Shown here piece by piece: positions 49,131 to 60,860 of a stretch of 64,000 nucleotides of DNA. Each line of letters opens with the position of its first letter. Within the stretch, counting starts at the first letter, position 1. The translations under genes and the position numbers were made by a program. The notes beneath the pieces were generated by a model. It worked only from the letters and a program-made list of their open reading frames with translations. It searched no databases and was not told where the DNA came from. Source of the DNA: Sipunculus nudus (Eukaryota; Annelida; Sipuncula; Golfingiida; Sipunculidae); NCBI GenBank assembly GCA_026874595.1, contig CM049321.1, positions 17,764,979 to 17,828,978 on the forward strand. The letters run 5' to 3'.

Positions 49131-49975
49131 ATGACTGTGGAACTAGAAAACCGACAGTTGCTTGAAAAACTGCTTAAAGAAATGGAGAGTGTACCACTAG
49201 ATTTCACATCCGCCGTTGTCATGGCATGCTTGCGTCTAAAACTATCTGACTTAACGACAGAATATCTACATGTGGAAGTAGACAGCTGGCCAAACTGGTC
49301 CTGTGTGTTTGCCACATACAAACATCCCTTCAACACAGCAGCGCAGAAACAGGTGGTTTTCAGAGGCGTGATGACATACACCAAATCCGTAGATTATTTA
49401 ATCCGTACCTTCCTCGACGAAACACGATCCCGTCATGAAGGCTGGAACGGTGGATATTTCCTGGACTCTTCAGTTGCGAAGAAAGTTTGCGATTCCCTCC
49501 CTGAAGGTAAGAAACTTATTTTACCCCCGGGAAATGGATTTTATATAGACCTTCAATCCTTGCCGGAAGATGTGGTTGAAAAGTACAAACGTTTACCAGA
49601 CGGATTCGCTTTTGGTACTCCACAGTTTACGACCACTGGTATGTGGAAGAAAAACCACCATTTGAAATCGTCCGTTATAATGTGTGCCATCTTCCAAACG
49701 TATGCGTTCGTGATAGTAACGGGTTGTGTGTCGCCTGGGCCCTTACGATGTCTTTTGGGTTGTTGTCCCATTTGTTCATCCTGCCTGATTTCCGTGGTAA
49801 AGGGATGGCTCGAGCGATGTTGATGGAACTTGCCACAAGGTGGGTAAGATATGGATTAAATAATATCGGTATTGTCTTCAACGATAATGTTCAGTCACTA
49901 AACCTCTGCAGGAACACATCTGGGGTCAAGGAGCTAGACGGAAAAGGAATAATAGTTATATACTTGTCAGAATAA
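49131..49975 (+). pseudogene. GLYAT-like 3, broken by one short deletion
   Basis: A plus-strand single-exon copy that begins MTVELENRQLLEKLLKEM and runs in frame through VEVDSWPNWSCVF and LPDGFAFGT to about 49620. The family block between FGT and YDHW, about nine codons in the paralogues, is reduced to eight bases, a net loss of about 19. Reading must then shift to a second frame (49643-49975). That frame continues cleanly with EEKPPFEIVRYN, NVCVRDSNGLCVAWA, and LPDFRGKGMARAML, with the R-G-x-G acyl-CoA loop intact, and ends EGK-like with IVIYLSE. Apart from this one lesion there is no stop. It is either a very young pseudogene, a polymorphic null, or a sequencing or assembly error in a working gene. 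It stands alone, outside the duplicated units and in the opposite orientation. Confidence 0.85.
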
Positions 49976-50389
49976 CCTTCAGGATAGACTACGGATTCGG
50001 ATGATGATGATGATAATAATAATACTGTCACAAAAGATATTGGCCACATATTTACCAAAGCGCATTATGATATATGCCACAGTTAAACAATATGTTGTCG
50101 ACAACAAACCAAGATGAAAAGCAAAGTGCCTTATGGCTAAAGATCGCCGATTGAAAGCTGAACCCACAGGGGCTCTAAAATTTCATGCTGTCTCACTGGG
50201 ATTTAATCATGTTTTCAATGACAATTTTTTCAGGGATAACGAACAGAAATGTGTAAAGTAAAACTTTGCTCAGATTCAGAAGGTACTAATGTTAGAAATA
50301 ATGGCGCATACAGGTTGTGAATGTATTCAATAGAAATATTTATTTTGGTTTAGGAAAAAAAATAAAAGGTATAGTTCTAAGGCAACGCC

Positions 50390-50640
50390 CGCGTCAAATT
50401 TATCCCCAAATTTATTTTGATTTTTGTTTTTCAAAAAGATACATAATATAATTTATGTAGTGCTTTTACCTGTTTAGCAAAAAAATGTTATTTTCATGCT
50501 TTTCCCTGATCATATGACATTTTTATCGAAACATACAAAAAAGGTCAAAAAAAGAAAATACCGCCGTCCCGCACTGAATTCTAAAAAAATTAGTGCCTGA
50601 GAGCCATACCTTTTTTTGGCCTAAAGTAAGTCCTTGTCCT
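50390..50640. repeat. Dispersed repeat R, copy 1
   Basis: The inverse complement of 62590-62790: both contain ATCGAAACATACAAAAA (read on one strand), the stretch around TAAAAGCACTA, and a CCCGCACTGA segment. It is probably a non-autonomous dispersed element. Confidence 0.65.
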
Positions 50641-52995
<2,355 letters not shown>

Positions 52996-52999
52996 CCGT

Positions 53000-53075
53000 C
53001 TGCTTAAAATCTCGGCTGAGATTTGATTTCAGGCTTGCCAGCTGGAAGTCCTGTCCTCTACCCCTAGACCAAAGA
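53000..53075 (-). mobile_element. tRNA-like head of a probable SINE
   Basis: On the minus strand, TGGTCTAGGGGTAGAGGA resembles an RNA polymerase III A box. About 35 bases later GAAATCAAATC sits where a B box (GGTTCGAATCC) is expected, with TCAGCC following as in a T arm. The anticodon arm pairs poorly and the B box is degraded, so a working tRNA is unlikely. The 3' limit is not clear. Confidence 0.42.
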
Positions 53076-53123
53076 CACTTGTCATTCGTTCTACTCAATA
53101 TACAGTCACATGCCCTAGTAAGC

Positions 53124-53246
53124 ACTATTAAAACATGTCTAAATGGGCCCTATATAGCCTCATACTACCCATGGTAATGTAAAGAAATTATATTACTATG
53201 GGTAGTATGAGGCTATATAGGGGCCATTTGGACATGTTTTAATAGT
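53124..53246. repeat. Near-perfect palindrome with 55-base arms
   Basis: The arms 53124-53178 and 53192-53246 are inverted copies with three mismatches and a 13-base loop. It contains no ORF. It resembles a foldback element or the body of a small MITE, but no target duplication was identified. Confidence 0.9.
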
Positions 53247-54424
53247 ATTTATAGGCTTGTAATAGAGACTAACAGTTTGAGAGATATTGCCAAACAGCTA
53301 ACCAAGCATACAATCATGTTCATGTGTCACATTACAAGTCTTACGCACAATATATTATACTCAGTATGTTAAATTTAAAATCAAGCCTATTTTTTTAAAT
53401 TAAATATCACAAAAAAATGTCCGATATGCAATTTGTTTACAACCATTTCATTCCCTTGTGTGCTCAATTTGAACCAAATTTACTTTTTGAACTAAAATAT
53501 CACAATATATATTGATGTGAATGAGTAACTTCTTAACGAATACTTTCTGAAAGGTGGTTGTAATGTCTTATCTGTCAGTGCACATAGTTTATATATTGAC
53601 GTTCCTTTGTTGTAATAAACTGACGGTATGCGAAGTAAAATTAATTGCTTCCTTTGTGAAACATATACATAATATTTGAAAACGCTATCTGGAGTTTCAG
53701 TCTTCATCGTATTTTCATTTTGGAGTTACAGTGAGTCCATTCTTCTCCTAGAAGCAAAAACGAATATACCTACTTAAACTGCTCAAATAAGCGTCAATGC
53801 CGCTGAAGCAAATGTGATTTTCCGATATTCCGTTCCAAATCCGCTTAATGACTCCTGCACACAAGCGGAAGTACACTTGAACATGGCGCAAAACATAAAC
53901 AAAGCACGCACGCCACATATATAGTATCCATGCCGCGAAGCTTTAGAAATATAGGTTTTCAGGCTTCTAAGCGATGTATCTTCGGTGATTCTTATTCAAT
54001 TGTTCTTTACCTTTGGGAACTGCCTCACATGCGCAGGACTGAAACTCTGGTCCAAACAAACAAGAGAGGACTGTTTTCTCACACACAACCGTAACAACGT
54101 ATATAACAGGTGCACTGGAAAGAATAAGTCGGTGTGCCATGATGGTTTTGTTGGGAAAAGTTTGCATTCAGCCAAAATGAACTGATAGCTTGAGATACTA
54201 CACATATCATTGTAAACTGTTATATACCTTTAGTACTTTGTCCATTTAATAGAGCTTCTGTTCTACTGGCCAAAGGTGATCGTTCATATATGATAAAGTC
54301 CTGTTCGTGTTAGTCTTATATAACTATCACATCAAAGAAATTTAAACTGATGACTGCGATGTAGGATAACCAGAGTACTGGAGAAAGGAAAGCCTTCATG
54401 TTAGTGGCGCCCCCTGTTACTGTG

Positions 54425-55480
54425 TTAATTGCACGGTGCTCGGTATGTCTCGTTCAAAAACCTGTTGAATGTGTGAGGGAAATCGGTAAAATACCCATCC
54501 ACCTGTAAACTAAAGAAGCGTTCGTATTCGTCGTATGGATCCTGCATATAGTCAAACGCTAGGTGCCGGTTTTCGTTTCTAAAAGTATATGGGTGGACCT
54601 TTAGTCCAAATTTGTGTGCACGGCTCACAAGGTCCGTGGAATTCAATAGACCGTTATCGATCCATACAGGCTGAATCAGGTCCTTGGCGGGCCCAATCCC
54701 GTAACAAAATCGAGAAAGCTCTTCCAGTCGCTCATCACTGTCATCATCTGCCACGGGAATCATTAACATCACCAATGGCAACTCTGTTTTGGTTGCTAGG
54801 TAGCGGATGCTTGCTTCGCTGAACGATTGGATATAACAAGGATCGGTTGGTTTGGTGTACCCATTCTTTCGGAGCTCTTCTACAAGCAAGTCCTCGAAAG
54901 TCGTGTTAGCGTTTTTTATGATATCAAGACTGTTAACCCAGGCAGGGTGTTTGGTTTCCGGGTAAATCCCAATCGGGCGGCCGGAAGACTTTGCCACGTC
55001 AATGTATTCTTGTAGGGTTGTCGGGGGAAATCTGTCATTATATCGGTCATCTCTGTAGCTTCTCCTTTGGCGCGTGCGCAGTTGCTTGACTTCCGCCAGA
55101 GTTAGGTCTACAGAAAACACATCGGTAATATCAGAGAGTACATCATCTATGAAACGAGTCCGGATACGATCGGGAAACTTTGTTAACGCATCCGTTGTTG
55201 GACTGAGCCAACTTTCGTGGCTGCAGATAAGTTGGAGGTCTTTGGTTATGCACACGTCACACTCGATGATGTCAGCGCCTTGCTGCACAGCGAGGCGGTA
55301 AGCTTCGATCGTGTGTTCCGGTAAAACTCCACTGCTTCCACGGTGAGCGATAATAAGGGGACGAGTGGTCGGCAATTCAACGCTGTGATTGAACAGCTGT
55401 GCCAAACTTAGCCCATTTAGAGAAAAAATAAAAGCAAGTAATAATAGTGCCCATACTTGTTTCGCCATTTTAACTTCCAT
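54425..55480 (-). CDS. Secreted glycerophosphodiester phosphodiesterase (GDPD 1)
   Basis: An intact single-exon minus-strand ORF of 351 codons. Residues 6-27 form a signal peptide (WALLLLAFIFSLNGLSLA). The GDPD catalytic TIM-barrel starts at PLIIAHRGSSGVLPEHT, with H46, R47 and E55. E73 and D75 (IIECDV) and H88 (CSHESW) complete the conserved metal and catalytic set, and YPETK (E175) is the next conserved acid. The family hydrolyses glycerophosphodiesters to an alcohol and glycerol 3-phosphate; the signal peptide suggests an extracellular or lumenal site. A second Met at residue 5 gives nearly the same signal. The tail ends FLNETYRAPCN with no membrane segment, so the product is probably soluble. 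It is a close paralogue of the gene at 59742-60860. The exact substrate is not predictable. Confidence 0.9.
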   Translation of the reverse strand: MEVKMAKQVWALLLLAFIFSLNGLSLAQLFNHSVELPTTRPLIIAHRGSSGVLPEHTIEAYRLAVQQGADIIECDVCITKDLQLICSHESWLSPTTDALTKFPDRIRTRFIDDVLSDITDVFSVDLTLAEVKQLRTRQRRSYRDDRYNDRFPPTTLQEYIDVAKSSGRPIGIYPETKHPAWVNSLDIIKNANTTFEDLLVEELRKNGYTKPTDPCYIQSFSEASIRYLATKTELPLVMLMIPVADDDSDERLEELSRFCYGIGPAKDLIQPVWIDNGLLNSTDLVSRAHKFGLKVHPYTFRNENRHLAFDYMQDPYDEYERFFSLQVDGYFTDFPHTFNRFLNETYRAPCN

Positions 55481-55545
55481 TTAATGTACTTTGACGGCGA
55501 TGCTACAATACTAGTGGTTCCAGTTTACTTGCTCACACCAGAATA

Positions 55546-55825
55546 TGTTTTCTTTCTCACCTGTAGATGTTTTCTTGCCCTCAACTGTAGATGTATTCTT
55601 GCTCTCACCTGTAGGTGTTTTATTTCTCACCTGTAAATTGTTTTCTTGCTCTCACCTGTAGATGTATTCTTGCTCTCACCTGTGTTTTCTTTCTCACCTG
55701 AAGATGTTTTCTTGCTCTCACCTGCAGATGTTTTCTTGCTCTCACCTACATATGTTTTCTTGCTCTCACCTGTAGATATTTTTCTGCTATCACCTGTAAA
55801 TGTTTTCTTGCTATCACCTGTAGAT
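55546..55825. repeat. 24-bp minisatellite upstream of GDPD 1
   Basis: About a dozen imperfect copies of a unit close to TTCTTGCTCTCACCTGTAGA plus TGTT. It begins about 65 bases upstream of the GDPD 1 start, in the 5' UTR or promoter. Because 24 is a multiple of three, it reads as repeated FLLSPVDV on the plus strand; I treat that as an artefact. Confidence 0.92.
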
Positions 55826-55829
55826 TCTC

Positions 55830-56473
55830 CTCTTTTTCTATTTTTTTACCATTTTTTCTCTTACTCATTGAATATACAAAATGGCGTTTTCTCTGTGTAT
55901 AACGAAGCAATATTCTCAACGTGTTCAATATGAAAGCGTTGTTATAACGGCGAGAACGTATATACACCTGATGGTAAATTCGTGCTGAACTCAGCACGAT
56001 TCGACGGATCCTGGGTCATTCGGGCGAAAGTCAGCTGATATTAGAAGTACTATGTAGGGCATTCTTGACAGGATATGGATAAATAATAACTGTTGGTATC
56101 ACGATTGATTTTACTGTCCGCTGTATATTCGTCATGTAATTTATATCAAATGTATCCGGCGCCAGTCTTATTTAGCTGATAAATAGTTGATAAATGATTA
56201 TACCTGTACCAGGTGTAATGTAACATCTAATGAATGATGTGAATAATGTACATGTGAAGGAATGTAGCATCATGAACATTCATCTCTGTCATTGTTGAAA
56301 ATTCTAATGGCATATGTTGATTATCATTTTTGTTTATTATTTGTTTGTAATGGGGAGGGGGTTGGACTTGTGACTGCAAGGTCGCGTCCGTTCAGATAAA
56401 TGATTGGGAATGAAAATAAAATTATAGATGCGCTTAGAGATTGACCGATGTATTTTACCCCTTAAAAAAACTA

Positions 56474-56478
<5 letters not shown>
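55830..56478. other. Intergenic DNA, no gene recognised
   Basis: AT-rich, no recognisable coding region. It leads into a TA run. Confidence 0.4.

Positions 56479-56536
<58 letters not shown>
56479..56536. repeat. (TA)n microsatellite
   Basis: A clean TA run of 58 bases. Confidence 0.96.
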
Positions 56537-56540
<4 letters not shown>

Positions 56541-56599
56541 GATATTCCTATATGGCACCCGGAATATACCGATGTGTTGGGGAGGGGGTGGGGGCTGTA

Positions 56600-56602
<3 letters not shown>

Positions 56603-56650
<48 letters not shown>
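56603..56650. repeat. (GA)n followed by (GACA)n
   Basis: A GA run of 28 bases passes directly into GACA units. A ragged GACAGAT tail continues to about 56680. Confidence 0.95.
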
Positions 56651-56651
<1 letters not shown>

Positions 56652-56936
56652 CTAGACAGATATAGACGGACAGATGGACAGTTATGTTATATTAGCACTG
56701 CATAATACTGAAGTCTGAGTAATTCTAAATGAGTACTGCAGTTTAACCTTAAGACTCGAGTATCGAGTAGTACTACTTGTACACGTAGATATGCAGTTCA
56801 TATTTATCAGTTCACATATCAATACAGGGCAACCGGCGTGGCATTGTTTCTGGTCACTTCAATAGTTGTCCCGACATATCTTTATTTTTTTCATAAAAAT
56901 CAATTAAATATCAATAACAATGTAAAGGTATGTTTC

Positions 56937-57249
56937 CAGGAGCGATTTTCACGCATAGGGTCTGTAAATTACGTAATTTTACCATCTTTTGGTAGAAGGC
57001 CTGCTTGATCCACTGTAAAAATACATTAGTCTGCCAGTTCCGCAATATACGCATTTACGCGTACATGTAAACACACCTATTTTTTACGCATATACGCATA
57101 TATGCATATACGCGTACATGTAAACACACCTATTTTTTCACGCATATATGCAAATACGCGTCCATGGAAACACACCTTTTTTTCACGCATATACGCATAT
57201 ATGCAAATACGCGCACATGAAAACACTTAATGCGTGAAAATCGCTCCTG
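56937..57249. mobile_element. MITE-like element with 20-bp terminal inverted repeats
   Basis: The ends are exact inverted copies: CAGGAGCGATTTTCACGCAT at 56937-56956 and its complement at 57230-57249. The inside holds about three imperfect units of roughly 55-60 bp built on ACGCATATACGCATATATGC plus ACATGTAAACACACC, so a minisatellite has grown within the element. No ORF. The CAG...CTG ends recall hAT elements, but I could not find the 8-bp target duplication that family makes. Confidence 0.72.
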
Positions 57250-57259
57250 TGGCGATGTT

Positions 57260-58330
57260 CACGCATATACACACACACACATTGACACATTGAATCACCT
57301 AGGTTACAAAATCATATGAGCGATTAAACACGCGTATACCTAACATCGAAACCCCCCTTTATTCTTTCAGTTGATGACGCCGATATGTTATGGATTTTAA
57401 TGACTCTAATTTACAATAATCTGATTTAAAATTAAGTTAAATTCATTAATAATTCTTAAATCGACGATACAATCAATTTTAATGTAAACTTAATATATAT
57501 GTCTAAATTATAAGACGTCGCATACATAATATGTATACCAGTGTATATAAAACGTATCCTATAAATGGAAAGTTTACCACCTTTAATGGTTCTATTCCTT
57601 GTTCTATAATCAGTTGTTTGTTTCTTTAAAAATAAATTAAAACATTTGAAATCCTAGTCTGTTTTTGTCACGAGGTAAATTTATAGTAATAACTTGTAAT
57701 ATTTATATAATATATACATACACATGTACCATATACATGAGTTATTTTAAAACCTTATTCCTAGAAATTGGGAATCGGTATAAACAGGTTTGATCAATCT
57801 TACGATGGGCGAACCAGTATATGCCCTGTTTTTTTATTGGTTTTTTAATCATCTTAAGATGGGTGAGATCGGAAGATCGCATGCAACACACACACATACA
57901 TATATATACTTTTATATCTGGTATGGAAATAAGTAGGCCTACTTCATGGTATACTAGATGGAACTGATTAAGGATGACAATCCATTTCAGACACTGAAAA
58001 TATTCCTGTCAACCTCGAATGTGGCCCAACATAGGATTGTGGGATACCTTCTGTTGAATGGGGTTACCATGACGATGGTGTGAAACTACCGTGAGAAAAA
58101 TTTACCATAAAGGTAAAAAAAAAAGTGGTCTTCAATTCTATTACGTTCGTTAACGGGTTATCACGTTCAGGCGTTATTAAAGCTAATCACACGTTTATCC
58201 CAACCCCGTCTAAAGTTTGACTACATTATGCAAAGATCTTTACCAGAATAGTAGTTGATGAACATAAAATACTCATAATTTTGTGAAACGTGCATTTAAT
58301 GCCCGGATGTGTCGAAAAACCAGATGTGTC
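57260..58330. other. Intergenic DNA, no gene recognised
   Basis: A short CA run (57263-57280) follows the MITE-like element. AT-rich sequence follows. Confidence 0.4.
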
Positions 58331-58336
58331 CAGGTG

Positions 58337-58670
58337 TTATGTTGATCCCCATCTAGTATTTCTATCGCTTAACTCAAAGTCATGTAGCTTGAATGTTTTG
58401 ATAACAGTTCTGCACGGCCCGTCCACTGTGATTTGGCCATGAGGACCAGTCATATACGTTATTAATACCGGCAAGGCTATTTGCTCATCAACCGCAATGG
58501 CTCTGTCGCTCGACTCGAGGTCATGCCGCTTTAATGTTTGGATAAAAGGTGTGCACGCTCCATTAATCATACCTACGGCCGTGTTGACTAGTTGACTAGT
58601 TACATAATTAATTTATAATAAAATACACTCCATAATTAAAACCGGCAAGGATCTTTCTCATCAAGCGCCA
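58337..58670 (-). repeat. Tandem duplication, 141-bp period, within a short ORF
   Basis: Two units of 141 bp start near 58361 and 58502, with a partial third at 58641-58675 (ACCGGCAAGG...CTCATCAA). On the minus strand a 77-codon ORF (58337-58570) spans the first two. The period is exactly 47 codons, so the peptide repeats itself (IQTLKRHDLESSDRAIAVDE against IKTFKLHDFELSDRNTRW). I do not recognise the peptide. It could be a repeat-derived ORF or the end of a decayed repeat protein gene. Confidence 0.6.
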
Positions 58671-58679
58671 TGGTTTACA

Positions 58680-59740
58680 CACCTGGTTCGTTTTTTTTAC
58701 ACGTTTGGCCGATTATTCACTAATGATCATGCCTTTCTTGTAGATCTCTCGCTGACAAAGCATTAATTCGAAATGAGAAGTCATCAATAAACCAAACATA
58801 ATAGAATCCATTAGAGAGGACCTTGAGAATTGCCGCTAGCTGCGGCAGCTATTACAGTCGTCAGAGGGCTCCGATGAATTCTTCAAATTCCTGCCAGGAA
58901 TTGAGAATTTTGTTGCTGACCAGGAGCGTTCTCGCATTAAGCATAGGACTATTACTGCCTTTTAAATATGTTCTGATGTGTAGAACTGAAAATGATCTGA
59001 GCCATTCATTTGATGATTTATGTGCTTTAAAACATGTATGTGCTCTTATTTCACCTTATAAATTTACCTTATCCCATTTTTTGTGGTATTTATGTGCTTT
59101 TTTCATTATCAATAAATCTATCATAAAATTTGTGTTGTTCTTTCACGCAAAGATTTGTGAGAACTATATGATATAGGCCCTATACCTGTGCAGTATTTAT
59201 CGATAATAATCATGGCTGGGAAAAGTTGAATATTATGAATATTGGTTGTCTCAAACTCCGGTTGTGTCGAGGTAAATTCGCCAGTCCCTTCGACTTCGTT
59301 ACAACGAGGTTTTACTATATACATATATTGTAATTATATTTTTGTATTATGTAAAAGTGATAATTTTTCTGAATTGATAATTCAACTGTCTACGATACAC
59401 GACCTGTGCAAATTTTAAGACAATTTTAGGTGTCCGACGAAACATTTACATATTAATTATTAATACAAACATCATCATAATACACCAAACTATATTTTTT
59501 TATCTACATTTATCTCTCATGGTTGCCATGGTCCCTCCTTCAATATATATGCCAAAATATTTAACAATGATATATTCAGGGACATGTGATCTAGAACAAA
59601 CATTTAAATGTTTCATAAAGATTGTATTATATGCTCTCCCCTTCCTCTCCGCAAAATTATATAGGATGTCTTAAATATTAAGAAACGTCCTGGTTTTAAA
59701 CTCGATCGTCCTGTATTTAAATATGTAACATACAAAAAGT
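58680..59740. other. Intergenic DNA, no gene recognised
   Basis: The only long ORF here (58823-59176, plus) has no recognisable domain and biased AT-rich codons toward its end. Confidence 0.4.
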
Positions 59741-59741
59741 T

Positions 59742-60860
59742 TTACAGTGACTTTAACAGTAAGATACTGCTCATAATCGAAATGAACGAAGCAGATCCCC
59801 TACGAATGGTGTGTCCGCTAGAGGGCGGTGTGGTGCAACCGTACTTCATCTCGAGAAAACGGTGGAAACTGTGAGGAAAGTCGGTAAAATACCCATCGAT
59901 CCCGAGGGCAAAAAATCTCTCGTACTCATCATACGGATCTTGCATATAATTCCAGGCGAGGTTCGGGTACTCATTACGGAACGTATAGGGGTGTACGCGT
60001 AGCCCGGCGCGGTGTGCCCGACTCACCAAATCCGTTGCGTTCTGAAGTACCTTGTCCTTTGACGGAATGATCAGTTTCTTTGAAGGACCAATGCCATAGC
60101 AAATCTGTGCTAAGCTTCGCAGACGTGAGTCACTTGTATCAGCTCCACTCCTCATCAACATCACCAAAGGCAACTGCGTCTTGGTTGCTAAGTAACGGAG
60201 GCTTGCCTCCTGAAATGATTGGATGAAACACGGATGTCTTCTGGATGTATAACCGTGTCTGGTAACTTCTTCAACCAATAGATCTTCAAAAGTTGTGTTG
60301 GCGTTCCTTATAATATCTAAAGAGTTAACCCATTGGGGATCTTTTGTTTCGGGGTAGATACCTATCGGACGTCCGGCTGATTTAGCGACACTAATGTATT
60401 CATCTAGAGTTGACATCTGGAATCGCCCGTCATACCGCGGGTCGCGATAGGTCTGTGCCTGCTTCACGCGAAGTTGCTTAACCTGATCAAGTGTTAGGTC
60501 AACTGAGAACACATCGGTAATATTTCTACCCGCATCTTGTACGTACCGTGTTCTTGTCAGGTTAGGAAACTTCTCTCTCGCGTCTGTTGTTGAACTGAGC
60601 CAGCTTTGGTGACTGCATATGAGCCGGAGATCTTTAGTAACGCATACGTCACATTCGATGACGTCAGCGCCTTGCTGCACCGCCAGCCGGTACGCTTCCA
60701 AGGTATGCTCGGGCAGCGCCCCGCTGCTCCCACGATGGGCGATATTCAGGGGAAGAGTGGTGGGCAAATCAACATCATGATTAAAACGTTGACTGCAACT
60801 GAATGTTATACAAACGGATGTACAGCACAGCACAAAAAGGTTCAAGTGTCGGAGTCCCAT
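59742..60860 (-). CDS. Secreted, possibly GPI-anchored GDPD (GDPD 2)
   Basis: An intact single-exon minus-strand ORF of 372 codons, colinear with GDPD 1. Residues 1-22 form a signal peptide (LNLFVLCCTSVCITFS). The GDPD domain has HRGSSG (H42, R43), E51, E69 and D71 (VIECDV), H84 (CSHQSW) and a later YPETK; all expected catalytic positions are present. It hydrolyses glycerophosphodiesters at the family level. It differs from GDPD 1 in its tail. After the shared FTDFPHSFHRFLE block it continues with a Ser/Thr/Pro/Gly-rich spacer and ends in a hydrophobic run (ASFISIMSSILLLKSL), the pattern of a GPI-attachment signal. The two genes are therefore probably a soluble and a membrane-anchored pair made by tandem duplication. 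No intron is needed. Confidence 0.9.
   Translation of the reverse strand: MGLRHLNLFVLCCTSVCITFSCSQRFNHDVDLPTTLPLNIAHRGSSGALPEHTLEAYRLAVQQGADVIECDVCVTKDLRLICSHQSWLSSTTDAREKFPNLTRTRYVQDAGRNITDVFSVDLTLDQVKQLRVKQAQTYRDPRYDGRFQMSTLDEYISVAKSAGRPIGIYPETKDPQWVNSLDIIRNANTTFEDLLVEEVTRHGYTSRRHPCFIQSFQEASLRYLATKTQLPLVMLMRSGADTSDSRLRSLAQICYGIGPSKKLIIPSKDKVLQNATDLVSRAHRAGLRVHPYTFRNEYPNLAWNYMQDPYDEYERFFALGIDGYFTDFPHSFHRFLEMKYGCTTPPSSGHTIRRGSASFISIMSSILLLKSL

Noticed and set aside
53000-53075. Functional tRNA gene
   Set aside because: The B box is degraded and the cloverleaf stems do not close; a SINE head fits better.
55646-55933. ORF with repeated FLLSPVDV
   Set aside because: The 24-bp minisatellite has a period divisible by three, which makes a spurious open frame; it lies antisense to the upstream region of GDPD 1.
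56441-56665. ORF with Ile-Tyr and Arg-Glu repeats
   Set aside because: Translation of adjacent TA and GA microsatellites.
58823-59176. 117-codon plus-strand ORF
   Set aside because: No recognisable domain, no paralogue and codon content like its AT-rich surroundings; left as intergenic.
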